From NCBI GenBank assembly GCA_015680685.1, contig MNCI01016243.1, positions 156,548 through 220,547 of the forward strand: a DNA stretch of 64,000 nt. Direction: 5' to 3'. The translations under genes and the position numbers were made by a program. The first letter of the stretch is position 1. Every line of letters starts with the position of its first letter. Positions 49,457 to 61,340 of the stretch are shown here, piece after piece. A model generated the notes under the pieces. The model saw nothing but the letters and a program-made list of their open reading frames with translations, did not search any database and was not told the DNA's origin. This stretch comes from Gnetum montanum (Eukaryota > Streptophyta > Gnetopsida > Gnetales > Gnetaceae).

Positions 49457-49466
49457 CTATTTATAG
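49457..49466 (-). promoter_or_regulatory. TATA box of the antisense gene of element C
   Basis: On the minus strand GGCTATAAATAGGGG, a textbook plant TATA box, about 135 bases upstream of the ATG at 49323. This would give a transcript running against gag-pol. Confidence 0.55.
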
Positions 49467-49589
49467 CCAATGCGGTGAAAAAGAACTTTCTATTTTCACA
49501 CCTCAATTAATGTGGAATGCTCCGTACAGAGTAGCACTCCTGCCATAGCAGATCATCACTATTTGCATTGTAGCAAGTGGGCCCAACTA

Positions 49590-49850
49590 AAAATTTCATT
49601 CCACCTTAAACTAGCAACTTACCTTTGCAAGAATAACATGCCATGGTCCACAAAGACCTTATACTAATAGTTTTAACTTACAAACCTAACCAGTTAATGG
49701 TCCACAAAGACCTTAAACTAACAGTTACGATTCATAGTTTGACAAAGTTAGTGGTCTACAAAGACCTTAAACTAGTAGTTGTAAACTACAACTCTACATC
49801 TAGGCAGTCTGCTACAACCTTAAGCTAGCAACTTGCTAACCCTGTATCAT
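49590..49850 (+). repeat. Short-repeat array before RT, element C
   Basis: Units such as 'GTCCACAAAGACCTTAAACT', repeated at about 49646, 49693 and 49751 and more weakly after. Spacing is about 47-58 bases. Same location as the 16260-16350 array of A. Confidence 0.72.
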
Positions 49851-49943
49851 AGTTGACAATTATTTCAACCATTTCATATTTCATTATTCCTTTGCAAATG
49901 TTTACTATTCATTGTTGCTACAAATAGGTATCACTTGACTTGG

Positions 49944-49963
49944 CATTTATCTTAATATGGCAG
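49944..49963 (+). other. Conserved sense-strand 3' splice acceptor before pol, element C
   Basis: 'TTTATCTTAATATGGCAG' followed by GTTGAACACG. It aligns with the TGACATGTAG sites in A and E through the preceding TAGGT-TCA-TT stretch. Confidence 0.5.
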
Positions 49964-51260
49964 GTTGAACACGAATGGCCATTCATCATGATCTATCTTC
50001 AGTTCGAGCCTTGATAGCCCCACATGGTGAGCTTACAAAACAATTAAACCCAAAGTTAATAGACTAGGAATCATCCATTGATAGCACTATGGCATCCTTA
50101 GAAACATCCCCAAATTGACCCAAACATTTGGTCCAAGCCTTAGATTTAGAGGCAAGGGATGTAACTGAGGACCCTCTCATTGAAACGCTTGTGACTACAT
50201 CCAGGGGGAAATAAAGATGTTAAAACTTAGCTCCCTCGTAGATTCACAAATGCATAAAGATGTATCCAAAATCCTTCAAGACAACATTGAGGTATTCGCA
50301 TGGTCCTATAATGACATGCTGGGCTTAGATTCGAGGCTTATACAACATAACATTATCTTAGACCCATGTTTGAAGGCAATTAAACAAAAGGCTTGCAAGA
50401 TTAAACTAGAGATCACACTGGTCATATGGGATGAAATCACTAAGCTGTATCAGGCTGGTTTGATTCGGGCAATTAATTACTTAGAATGGGTGTTGAACAT
50501 CATTGTAGTTTCTAAGAAAATAGGAGGAATATGAATTTGTATAGACTTCCAGGATCTGAACAAAGAAATGATCAAATATGACTTCCCACTGTTGAGTATT
50601 GATCAACTTATCAACACTACGGCTAGTCATGCTTTACTATCCTTCATGGATGGTTTCTTCAGATACAATGAAATTTGTATCAACTTAGAGCATCAGTTAA
50701 CAACTACTTTCATGACCCCATGGGATACCTTTTGTTACACTATGATGCCCTTTGAACTCAAAAATTCTAGAGCAACCTACCAAAGAGCCATGACATACAT
50801 CTTTATTGACTACATCCTAGAAACACTAAACGACTATGTGGATGGCATATCAGTCAAACCTAAAGAGGCTACTAAACATCCCAATGATCTAGGTGTAGTC
50901 CTCAAATGCTTCCATATGCATGAATTACACCTCAATCCAAAGAAGTGTGTCTTCAGGGTAAAAATCAAGCACATGCTAGGGGTTGTATTATTAGAGGCAT
51001 GAATACAAGTGGACCTTGACAAAGTTAAGGCCATCATTAATCTAGCACCCCCTACCAACCTTAAAGAATTATGTGGGTTGAAAGGTAGGGTATAGTTCAT
51101 TATAGGGTTTATAGAAAAGTTCACTGACAAGTTACACCCCATGTAACACTTACTAAAGAAAGGGATTAGCTTCGAATGGACAACACAATGACAGCAAGCC
51201 TTCAATGACCTAAAAAAAGAGATTTTACACCTTCCAACTATTTAACCACCATAGAGGGAT
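49964..51260 (+). pseudogene. pol: Reverse transcriptase of element C
   Basis: Begins LKLSSLVDSQMHKDVSKI and IEVFAWSYNDMLGLDSRL (50217-50350). RT shows ITKLYQAGLIRAINYLEW, LNIIVVSKKIGG, then after one stop CIDFQDLNKEMIKYDFPL, SIDQLINTTASHALLSFMD, GFFRYNEI, MMPFELKNSRATYQRAMTYI and the active-site region as DYVDGISVKPKEA (about 50833): the second Asp of YVDD is Gly. Then LHLNPKKCVFRVKIKHMLG, IQVDLDKVKAIINLAPPTNL and KELCGLKGRV. The frame is open over 144 codons at 50568-51002. The missing Asp and the stops make it inactive. Confidence 0.9.
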
Positions 51261-52300
51261 AAGCCTTCCTACATCTACATTGCCACCTCAAACATGTCTA
51301 TCATAGCACTATTATGTTAGAGAAGAGATGACAACTCTGAGATTCTAGTTTATTACTAGATTCATGCATTGATTGCATACGAGGCCAAGTATAATGAGGT
51401 GGAAAGAAATTTCCTTGCCCTAATGTTTACATTGAAAAAGTGGAGGAATTATCTATTCTGTAGCAAAGTCAAAATTATATGCAAAAGAAATGTACTCTAG
51501 GCTATCACGAAAAATCTATATGAAAGGAACAGGATAGCCGGGTGAAAAGCTATAACCATAGAATTCAATTTGCATTAGGTAACCCAATCATCAATGTAAG
51601 GGAAAGCCATAGCTACACAACTCACAACCTCACTTGTCGATGATTAGGCAACCATAGAACCTGAATTCCTTGACAAGCATGTTAACACCATCAACGCTAT
51701 CCAATTACATCACAAAGCTACTTTGCATTTCAACGATGCCTCAACTACGCGAGGTGGTAGTGCAGCTGCTGTCATTACATTTCAGTCTAGGGACATTCAA
51801 CCATTTGCTTATCATTTCATGTTCCTTTTTATGAACAATGTCATAGAGTATGAAGGACTTCTCAGAGGCCCCTTATTAGCTTGAGAATTAAAAATTCAAC
51901 AACTGCCAATTTGAGACAATTCACAACTCATTGCTAATCAAATCAGTAAGGTCTATGCCTATAAAGCTACTCATCTACAACCCTATTGTGACCTAGCCAA
52001 AATTTTTCTCAAATAGTTTGCCACAATAGATGTCCAACACATGCCACGTAATGAGAATACTGTAGCAAATTCCCTGGTCATGCTAGCATTAAATGTGCCA
52101 CCACACATGTTCGCAACTTTGCCCACTTCGATAACCAAGTGTACGGAGCCTATCACTCAAGTGGTACATGTCACCTCTATAAGTTCTATCCATACCCAAG
52201 AGTGGTACGCCAACATTAAATGATATCTACAACATGGAAAACCCCCACGTAGATTACCATCTACCCAAAGGGATGCAATCCGCAAGCGTGCTTGGCAAAA
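51261..52300 (+). pseudogene. RNase H plus second RNase H of element C
   Basis: First RNase H: STIALLC-like start, ILVYY, YNEVERNFLALMFTLKKWRN and the connection segment YERNRIAG (51290-51560). Second RNase H: ATLHFNDASTTRGGSAAAV (about 51719), FMNNVIEYEGLLRG, then DNSQLIANQI and HMPRNENTVANSLVMLA (52041-52100). The set would be D-E-D-D. Here FDG is F-N-D and the last Asp, usually in AD-x-L, is Asn. The domain pattern is that of the Tat lineage. Confidence 0.82.
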
Positions 52301-53444
52301 TGTACTTATGGGATATTACGCCTTAACCAAACACTCCTTTGATGGGATATTGTTAGCATGCGTAAATGAGGGACAAGCACAAAATATCATTAATGAGGTC
52401 CATGAAGGACTATCTGGTGGACACATAGCTCCTAGGGCCATGGTAGCAAAAATAAGATGCCTAGGATATTACTATCCTCACATGGAATGCGAGTGCCTTG
52501 CCAAAGTTAAGACTTGTGACACATGCCAACAATATGCAAATATTATACACATTTCACCTATTAAGTTGCACTCAACACAGATCACATGGCCATTCCAGTG
52601 ATGTGGATTAGACATTAGAGGACATATCACATCTAAGTCTTCCATAGGTCATAGCTTCATCATCACCATCACTAAGTACTTTACAAAGTGGGTAGAGGCT
52701 ATCCTCCTTAGGAAGACTACATATCAATAGGTTTGCCACTTTATATTGGATAATATAGTGACAAGGTTTGAGATTCCCATGACTATTGTGATAGACAATG
52801 GGCCACAATTTAGTAGTGCGAAAACTAAAACATTTTGTAGCAACCTTGGAATTAAGAAATCCTTCTCCTTGCCATACTACCTGTAAGCAAATGGATAGGT
52901 AGAAGCTACAAACAAAGCCATTATCAACTTCCTCAAGAAGATGCTTAGGAATAGCAAGAGTCGATGGCACGAACAAATCCTCTCTGTGCTATGGGCTTAT
53001 AGAACGACATGCAGGATGGCGACAGGTAAAACTCCTTACAGCCTTGTTTACGGATTTGAAGTGGTGTTGCCTCTTGAGCTATAAGTACCATCACTTTGAA
53101 TGATCCTATCAAATGTTATGAACAAAGCCCAGAACAATGAGTTGAGGATCATTGACCTCGACTCCATAGAGGAGGAGCATGCACAAACACTTGGCAGCAT
53201 CGACGGATATCAAGATAGGAAATGGCAAAAGCATCATGCAAACCCACATCAACAACTGATAAAAAAGGGGAACCTCATTCTCAAGGTTGTTCATGAACAT
53301 GTGAACAAGTTATTAACAAACTAGGAAGGTCCATTCATGGTCACAAAATCCAATGAGAATGGAGCCTTCAAAGTGGCATACATGGATGACAAAGAGTTTT
53401 CAAATCTTGTGAATCACTTCTATCTCAAGCCATACTACATTTGA
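52301..53444 (+). pseudogene. Integrase of element C
   Basis: IINEVHEGLSGGHIAPRAM, GYYYPHMECECLAKVKTCDT, CQQYANIIHISPIK (H-H-C-C zinc finger). Core: GLDIRGHITSKSSIGHSF (first Asp), YFTKWVEAILLRKTT, ILDNIVTRFEIPMTIVIDNG, PQFSS (second Asp), VEATNKAIINFLKKML (Glu). Then ILSVLWAYRTTCRMATGKTP and VYGFEVVLPLEL. The C-terminal part has IIDLDSIEEEHAQTLGSI, LILKVVHEHVNKLLTN, EGPFMVTKSNENGAFKV and YLKPYYI, then TGA at 53442-53444. All three catalytic acids are present; a few stops break the frame. Confidence 0.9.
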
Positions 53445-53454
53445 TGCATGACCA

Positions 53455-53925
53455 AGGTAAGCAGCTTGTCCGCTATGATGTAAAACTAGTAAAGCTCATC
53501 CATTATGACATAAAACTAGAAAAGCTTGTCAACTATGACTATAAAATGGCATAGATCATCCGCTACGATGTAAAACTACCAAAGATCATCCGCTACAACA
53601 TAAAAATGGTAAAGATAGTCCACTATGACTATAAACTAACATAGATAATCTACTATAGCTATAAACTAGCATAGATAGTCTTCCATAACATAAAATTGAC
53701 AAAGCATGTCTGCTATGATGTAAAACTAGCATAGGTAGTCCACTATGACATTAAACTGGCCCATCCACCATCCACTATGATGATAAACTATCACAATGAT
53801 TTGTTAGAACCTTAAACTACCATAGCAATCTGCTAGGACCTTAAACTAGCACATCATGATCTATTGAGACCTTAAACCAGTACATCTGATGGTCTACCAG
53901 GACCTTAAACTAGGTTCATGGCGCA
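53455..53925 (+). repeat. Tandem array after integrase, element C (30-31 bp, then ~37 bp units)
   Basis: From about 53470 to 53760 a unit like 'CATCCGCTACGATGTAAAACTACCAAAG' repeats every 29-31 bases roughly ten times. From about 53790 it changes to 'TAGGACCTTAAACTAGCACAT', about four units. It is the best-preserved member of the arrays that border the modules. Confidence 0.85.
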
Positions 53926-55063
53926 ACATCCTTAGTGTGCATCCATGACCCTACAAGAAAGTGAGCGTGTGCAGTTCCAACATGGGGTGGAACGTTGTAG
54001 TTCTAGGATGTAGTTCACGATGCCAAGAAAATACTTTGGAATATATGAAATGCCACTACTCCTGGCATCTTGCTGATCCTCCAAAAATGTTGTCTAACAT
54101 CTTGCTAACCTTTCGAAGCTATTGCCACCACAGCCCATCACCCTGGTAGTAGCTTTTGTTATCAACATCTTCTACGAGAGCCCCAACACTATTGGGGCCC
54201 AGCCACAAAGTTGCTACCCTCTAGCCACCACCATCGCCTGGGCCCAAATGATGCTCAACTATTGGGCATCACATTACAACTAAACTATATAATTTTCACC
54301 TTTGATGGGGATTCCTGAACACTCGCATCACCGCAACTCCTAGTCTCCTTAGTGTCAACCCCTCCACACTGATGCTACCAGAACCGTTGTTGGGCTTTTT
54401 GGTTTGGACGTCACATACCTCGGCAATAATGTTCATTGCTCTAGCAGCATCCAAAGCTAGCAAGACCTTTACCTTTATTTTGCTTAATAGTTGTTTCTTC
54501 TAGTTTTCTCTCTATTGTGTTTCTAGGGTACATGCCGAAGGGGTGTTGGTCAAAGGTGTGTTTCACCAAAGTGACAGAACACTACATCTGTAGGTAGGTC
54601 AAAGCCCCATGTGGATGTAATGCAACTCATCCTAGAGAGGAAACACCTATCCTACAACAACAAGGTTTTTTGCAAATGAAAATGGAAAAATAGCAAAAGA
54701 AAAGCATAAAAGAGAAAACACGCAAAAAAAGTGCCCAAAACAAATGGCACATCAACTGTTTCACAATGACAATATCTAAGAATTCCAATGAGAGGTCAGA
54801 AGCATGTAAAAGAAAGATGCCCTTGCATATTGACTCCCTCACAAGCACTTCAACGAGGGACTACACTATGCTACATCTTTCCATTCCTGAAATTGTCCTC
54901 ATGGCTACACCTTTTCCCCCTTTCCTACATGACTATCCTAGTACTCTCAAGCATAGCTACGTGACATTTGGACAATTACTAAAGAGTGATGTTAGCATCT
55001 TGTCTTTCATGGTGTTTTTTATTCTTTGTTAGCATTTCTCGGGCCCATCCTCCAAACGTCAAC
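53926..55063 (+). other. 3' non-coding part of element C
   Basis: No credible gene in either direction. Somewhat richer in C than its surroundings at 54120-54420. It ends in the polypurine tract. Confidence 0.5.
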
Positions 55064-55076
55064 AAAGAGGGGCCAT
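55064..55076 (+). other. Polypurine tract of element C
   Basis: AAAGAGGGGCCAT directly before the LTR start TGAAATACC. It is conserved with A. Confidence 0.75.
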
Positions 55077-56920
55077 TGAAATACCATAAATTTTCAAGGC
55101 CTCCATGTTTTGGTGAGGTCTCAGAATTTAGGCAAGGACTTCCACAAGTGCAGTGTCATGATAGTTTAGTAGGAAAATGTAGATACCAAAGGTAGACTAT
55201 GTAGTATGGCAAGTTTTCTACTTCTAGGACTGACAGGTTTTCCAGACTCACCAACCTACCCAAATGGATAGTTGGCCCAGTTGACAGTCTACCTAGAGAC
55301 CATGCCTAGAGTTGTTGATGATGTTCAGGATGGAAAAAATAGTTCAGAAAGTTTTCTAGTAGAGAAGTCTTCTACGCTATGCTACGCTGCAAAACATAGC
55401 AAGCCTTCAAAAAATCAATCAAGTATTTAAATACAAGTTTTGGTAAGATGTTTGCGCAAGGCAAAGTTAGAATTTGGCCAATGCAAGATGCTACACTATA
55501 TAGCGTAGCATGGTGTAGCAAGGGAAAAACATGCAAAGACTCCTCTGCTAAGCCGTTTCTGCAAAATAATTTCATCTAATGGCATTGTGGCTTCCAAAAC
55601 TACCCTTTTGAAGATAGCCCTTGAACCACAATCAAATTTTTTTGTGAAACCCTACAATTCTGACAAAAATGCAAGTTACATTGGCTGCTACACTATGCTA
55701 TGCTATGTAGTGTAGCATAGCGTAGTAAAGATGCAAATCAGTGAAATGCTTCAAAGATTAACCTAACGTGCACCAAGGCTTCAAGCAAATGTTGTTGACT
55801 CCAACACAAATTTCCTGTTCAAACCAGTGGCTACACTGTGCTACGCTACATAGCGTAGCAAGTAGCTACACTACGTCAATGTGCTATGCTACATACCTTA
55901 GTACAACATAGCAAGAAACTTTGCTACATCAATGTGCTAGATAGTGTAAGTGATGCAAAGTTGATAGAGGCGTCAGGACATCTTCAGCTAGCTCTACAGC
56001 TTGTTAGCAATAACTAAGCTCATCGTAATCAACAACTTTGTTCAATTTTGGCATATCCTTTAGCCCATGTCCCAAAATTTGTCACTATGCTTGATCCTAT
56101 TCATAAGGATAGAGAAGACGTAGTCCTATGGTGGAGAGTTCATTTCTGCTTGCATTGTTAGCATAAAGAATTCCAACATGTGTAGTTTCGATAACATTGT
56201 TACAGCGTAGCAAGTTCATGACCAGCATTGTACATCTAGGCAGTACGGGCATGTCAGCATCTCATGGAGTCTAGGACACATGGCATCTAGGCTTCATTTC
56301 TTACCTAGTCCTGGCCCTATAAATACCTTGACAAATAATTCTCAAAAGATTGGCTTTTTTGCTCAATGATTTTTCATTTCTAGATTAACTAGATTAGTTG
56401 GCTTGTCAGAATTTTTGTGTTGGTTGGTTGGCTTTTCTGGTTGGCATTTTTCATCCAAAGAGTTGGCATTTTTGTGCAGTTGGCTTTTAAGTTCACATTC
56501 GAGAAAATAGCTGGCACATTTTCAGCATTCTAGTTACTCTTGAACTATCTGTGTGCCTCCAACATTGTATAACTTGTTATACATCTTTCAAACAAGGCAA
56601 AGAATCAAACCCACAACCTTGGGGTAGTGCATTTTCTTACCCAAGTTTATTCTGTCATCTCTTTACTTTTATCACTATTTGGAATTATTTCCTTCATTCC
56701 TTTATTTATTGATTATTGGTTTTACCTCACATATTTTGCATTCAAAAAAACATTCACATAAGGTTAAGTTACACTGATTAAGTCCCTATCTGATTGACCA
56801 AACCATTCAAGGCACCCTAAATCTGTTTTCTCCAGCATAGCCCTTGCATAAATTTGGGGTTAAATTGTTTCACCTAGTGACCTCTGGGTGTTCTAGCCAT
56901 CGATGTTTTTTGTCTCAACA
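55077..56920 (+). repeat. 3' LTR of element C
   Basis: Starts TGAAATACC and ends TTTTTTGTCTCAACA just before TTGGT. Partner of 38492-40309. It holds a ~20-base insertion near 56010 (AGCAATAACTAAGCTCATC) relative to the 5' copy. Palindromic U3 words are present but more decayed. TATA box at 56318-56325. Confidence 0.9.
56318..56325 (+). promoter_or_regulatory. TATA box in the 3' LTR of element C
   Basis: TATAAATA in GGCCCTATAAATACCTTGAC. Confidence 0.5.
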
Positions 56921-56925
56921 TTGGT
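56921..56925. repeat. Right target-site duplication of element C (TTGGT)
   Basis: Identical to 38487-38491. Confidence 0.85.
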
Positions 56926-59484
56926 GAGGTGACACCAACATAGAAGTGGCTAAAGGGATAATCACCTAGGTACATTCAAGAAAACATCTAGTATGTAATT
57001 TTGCTTAATGTATTTATGGCACCTATCCCTTCCATCCGTACGATGGAGATGTTGCATGTCATCAACTCCTTCAATGAGAAGGTTGATCATTTTAGCATCA
57101 GCATCTAGGATTTGAAGGTGAAAATGGATGTTGGTGTAGGCCTCTTTCATGACTTGTTTGATGTCCCCACTAATGAAGAAAATGCTTCAACCAAGATAGT
57201 AAGGGAAATAGGCTATTGTGATGAACTTTAGAATTGGCTTGATGCCAAAATGGACCACTTTGAAATTTCCATGAATAGCTTCATGAACTCTGATGCAAAG
57301 GAATCATATCCTTTATTTAGGTCTCATGTATTTTATAGACTATTATCATAAAAGAAGGTAATCACCATAGCACTAAGATGAACCTTTAAGAATGTCTTGA
57401 TGGAGGACATCAAATTTTACTTGACTACTACCTTGGTGACTAGGCTTTAGGTGGAGATCTTTAGACTCTATGTTGATATCTCTATAATAATTCATATGCA
57501 GTTTGGATTTTTTATAGGTTATCTGAAGAGGTTTGTGGAGTTTTTGGTGGTATACAAGAATACACGATGGGTTTTCCAAGACCCAAGCCAACATTCTAGG
57601 CCTTGGGTAAAGCAGATTTATCCAATAGTGTAGGTCAAAAAGCCACTAGAGGGAATGGATGATACATTATCCATCATTACTAAGAATATTGATGTTAGGT
57701 AGTGTGAGTCTCCTAATAGCACTAATGATGATGAGCATTTCATGTTTTTCACTAGTATTCTAAATGCTAGATGATGATGTATGAAGGCTGAAGGTGTAGC
57801 TAGGGAGAAACTCAAGAAGCCTATGAAGGAAGCATCATTAGCATCATTAGCCTACTGCAAAGAAACTTAAGTTTAGGCTTACATCATCATAGGAGGTAAT
57901 CACCAGTATGTTTTTTCTATGCTTGGTTGTTTTAAGGTTTTATGAACATATTTTGATTTCATGTGCTAATTGGTTTCTCATGCTTTATGGTTGTAGGCAA
58001 GTGAAAGGTCATAGTAGCCCAAGCTACCATAGAGGAGAAACAAAGGTGTGTGGATGAGGCACTCTCATAGCCTGAGGTGGACATCAATGATTTAGATAGC
58101 TTTTTTGGTGACACAATGTCAGGCACATCCTCCATCATCATCCTAGAGGAGGAAGAGGATAAGGATTTAGGTATGTCCATGATCAATGTTTTCATTTTAT
58201 CTTATTATTTATCTTTGATTTTCATCCTAACCCTTTGATGACCATTATACTTACAATAGTTCCTAAGCCACTAATGCAAGAATTTATCCCTAAATTTTAT
58301 GTAAAACCATGGGTAGAGATGCCAAATAAAGTGGAGTTCATGCATGAAATGGCTAAGGACACCATTGATTAGTTGCACTAATTTGCAGCTAAGATAGATA
58401 AGGATTTTTTTTTATGTGCTTTACTTGTAGGCTATTCTTACATTATGGATATCTTAGGATGTGCATTATGTTTAAGGTTGTATTTTATGCTTGTGTAGTA
58501 TCTTATGTGGAGTGGGACCCTAGTAGAGACATAGAGATTAACTCCTTAACCAAACTTTCCTCTAATGTATCTAATGTATTCTTGAAGTTCTATGAGACTA
58601 GTACTAATCTAGCAATGTTGTGGACAAAAACTTCATGAAAGCTAGATAGGTTGAATGAATCCCTATGGGAGGAAGTTGTGGACTTAAGAGAGAATACTCA
58701 ATGGAAAGAGAAAATTATTAGACATCTTTGAGACTACAATGCCTTTGTGAAGGCTGAAGTAACCAACTCAGAGAGTTACAGACTAGGGAGATCACATGGG
58801 TCCAATACTAGCATGTCATTTACGACAAAGTAGTGGTCCTACAAGAGATGGAGGAACAACATATGTAGGTGGAACTCATCTCCTATAAGGTTAAGAATTG
58901 GAAAGATCATTGTGCTTGGGTCCTAGAGTGGGATAAGAAACAAAAGGTTCATAAGTGATAGTAGAAGGTGGATTGTGGGGCCTAACTTATGTGGCTTAAA
59001 GTGGAGTTGATTGAATGACATAAGAGAGAGTTGTTCATCTAGGGGATTTAGGTAGAGAGTGCTTATTAGTTTTTTCAAAGTACTCTCACCATGGAGCAAT
59101 CCCCTACTCTTAAAATTATGACTATTGTAGATGAGACTTTTATGACTACTACTATCATGGAGCCTCCTACTTGAACAACTATAGATAGGACTAGCATCCT
59201 CTCTAGCATTGATCTTGGGGATGTTGACTAGGTTAACATGATGAAGAACCAAATTCTCCATTATTTGGAGGAAGGAATTTCCCATCGACCCACAAAAGTA
59301 GTGGAGCCAAAATCTCCATAGGCTTAATATATTCTACATTTTAGTTTTTTACTTATGATTTTAATTTTAGCTATGGATTGCTAGCTCACCATATCTTGTT
59401 TCATTTTAGGCCTCAAGAGACATTGGTGGCCCTAGTGATGAGGGTGGGAATGACCCATGACTTCCTTCTCTAGATGCCACTTAA
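56921..59484 (+). pseudogene. Antisense gene of element B, C-terminal exons
   Basis: Continues 37500-38491. The first large exon runs to about 57893 (GGAG|GTAATC). It holds INSFNEKVDHFSISI, then LFHDLFDVPTNEENAS (57150) and FMNSDAKESYPLFRSH (about 57280-57330), matching FFERVDCFYTHV and YLFDVPSDG in C and FMNPNAKESYPLFRSH in A. The next exon is 57997-58170 (GGTTGTAG / ATTTAG|GTATGT), with an acidic EEEEDKDL end. Then 58260-58397, whose donor GT has become AT. The next starts at 58431 (ACTTGTAG), with YIMDILGCALCL and WDPSRDIEINSLTKLSSN. The last exon follows TTTCATTTTAG near 59410, encodes GPSDEGGNDP and ends at 59484. Exon limits agree with A. Stops are present. Confidence 0.72.
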
Positions 59485-59819
59485 TATCCTCTATAAGTTT
59501 AGCTCATTTTCTATTTTTTTTAATCTTCATCTTGATGTCTATGATTAGCCAAGACTATGTTTTAGATTATTGTTATTCATCACCATTTTTTGCCACACAA
59601 TGTGGCCATGGCTTATGTATGTTATGGACATTTTAACTTTAAATTTAAATTTTGGTTTTATTTTTGGCTATATGTATGTATAGTTGTAGTAAACATTGTA
59701 AATGTTCTAAATGTTTTGAATGTTCAGAATGGCTATGTTGATGTTTTAGTTCTAACATCAAATAGCTAATCAGTGTAATAATAAGCTAAGCAAAAAAGAT
59801 ATAATCTTAAAAGAAACAT

Positions 59820-60240
59820 TTGCTAGTTTTAGGCCATTGCGAGCATAGGTTATATAGTTTTTCTAGTTTAAGGCCATGGTGAAGCATGATGTGTTATGGT
59901 TACTTTGCCAATTTAGGGCCATGCCAGGCCATAATTCTAGTTTAACATCTTAGTGGATGGTGACACTAGTTTAGCATCTTAGCAGAATATGATTTTGCCA
60001 ATTTAAGGCCATAGTGACCCATGATGCATTGTGGTTAGCTTGCCAGTTTAGGGCCATGGTGGATCATAATACCAATTTAACATTTTAGCGGATACCAACA
60101 CTAGTTTAGAGTCTTAGTGAACTATGATTTTGCTAGTTTAAGGACATAGTGGGTCATGTTGTGTCATTATCTTTTCCAGTTTCAGGCCATGGCAGGCCAT
60201 GATGCTAGTTTAAGGTCTTAGTAAACCATGCATGAAAAAT
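59820..60240 (-). repeat. Short-repeat array between antisense gene and protease, element B
   Basis: Many units of 'GCTAGTTTAAGGCCATGG' and 'CTAGTTTAGCATCTTAG', about 40-60 bases apart. It is the reverse complement of the TTAAACTAGC arrays. Confidence 0.75.
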
Positions 60241-60466
60241 AAATATATTTATAATGCTTTTTGATGTTTACAATAAAACTAAAGAAAGACTATAATACAT
60301 AACTAAAAATGAAAATGAAATTAGGCTACATGCATAGGCTACGTACATAAAGAGAAAAACAAGAAATGTAAGAAAGTGTATACGAAATTAAATAGAAAGG
60401 TTAGGTTATATGGCTATTGGTATATCTGGTTTTTAAGGCATACTATGGAGAAGTTTAAGGTGAGCC

Positions 60467-61340
60467 TCACTTATGCAGATTCTTCCTAATCTTTGTAAGG
60501 TTAGTGAATGAATAAAGCCTATTCTACACAAGCTTGTATTTTCCATCCCCTTTGCTTACAATGTGAAAAAAGGTTCATTCCATAATGATCCTATTTATTA
60601 TGATTGTCATTGTCATCTATCTTAGGTTGTTGCTCCTCATGGCTGGGAGATTCTTCTTGAAGCTACACTTCAAACACCTACTCTGTGTTTACATTGTTAA
60701 CAGCAAGGAAAACTACATTATCATCATGAATGATGATTTTACCTACCTTGTAAGGAAGGTAAATTTCTTGATGGATGGAAGAGTACATAGCTAGTAACTA
60801 AGCCAACCAAGATCTTCCCAAGATCAAGTTGAATCCTAGTGTCTCTTCCACCACCAAGAAGTTGGTACTTATAGGGAATTTCTCCATAGCTACAAAATTG
60901 AAGGAAATAGATCCCTTGACAACAACACTTCATCCATTGAGGGACTTAGAAGCTACAGTGATTGTAGGTTATGTCTACTCCATTAAGCTTAAACATTCAA
61001 TGATGGTACATGGGATGACATTGGTTGTAGCTTCATCATCAACATGGACCCGATGTACTTTAAACTATCCTATGCATATGGTTATGAATAGAGTGGTTGT
61101 ACTTACTTCACCATTTTGGGGGTTAACTTTAATTTTACTATCATGAGATGTTAAGGGTGTTGACTTCTCCCTTGGTAAGGAAGGAATCATCACTACATGT
61201 ATGGCTTTCACATTAGCAAGGATGTCCTCACTAATAGGGATGGATGTGAACATTTTGATTAATGCCTCACAATGAGTGGTGAAAGTAATGATCAGGTCAT
61301 ACAAGCTTAATGATTAGGTCATACAAGCTTAAGGTTGTAT
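60467..61340 (-). pseudogene. Protease remnant of element B
   Basis: On the minus strand MYDLIITFTTHCEALIKMFT is at 61304. VHVDDEATTNVIPCTII follows near 61050, then EFKSL/RPST-like decay. The frame closes as LWNEPFF...KIRKNLHK with TGA at 60467, the same ending as A. The first motif is D-D-E-A-T, again without the usual Gly. Confidence 0.68.

Larger units (their letters stand above)
38492..56920 (+). mobile_element. Element C: near-complete Ty3/gypsy retrotransposon nested in B
   Basis: 18.4 kb with two LTRs of about 1.82 and 1.84 kb and the TTGGT duplication. The order is LTR, primer site, gag, protease, antisense gene, RT, RNase H, second RNase H, integrase, repeat array, polypurine tract, LTR. 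Its LTRs are unlike those of A and B, but the internal layout is the same. In the first 60 aligned LTR bases after the CCTCC word, 7 differ, so the insertion is old but younger than the element it split. All coding modules have stops. Confidence 0.92.

Noticed and set aside
53455-53925. CRISPR-like array
   Set aside because: The units are imperfect, the spacing is continuous with no unique spacers, and the context is a plant retroelement.
60829-61146. 105-codon forward frame, and 6097-6423 on the minus strand
   Set aside because: Both are shadows of the protease remnants of B and A.
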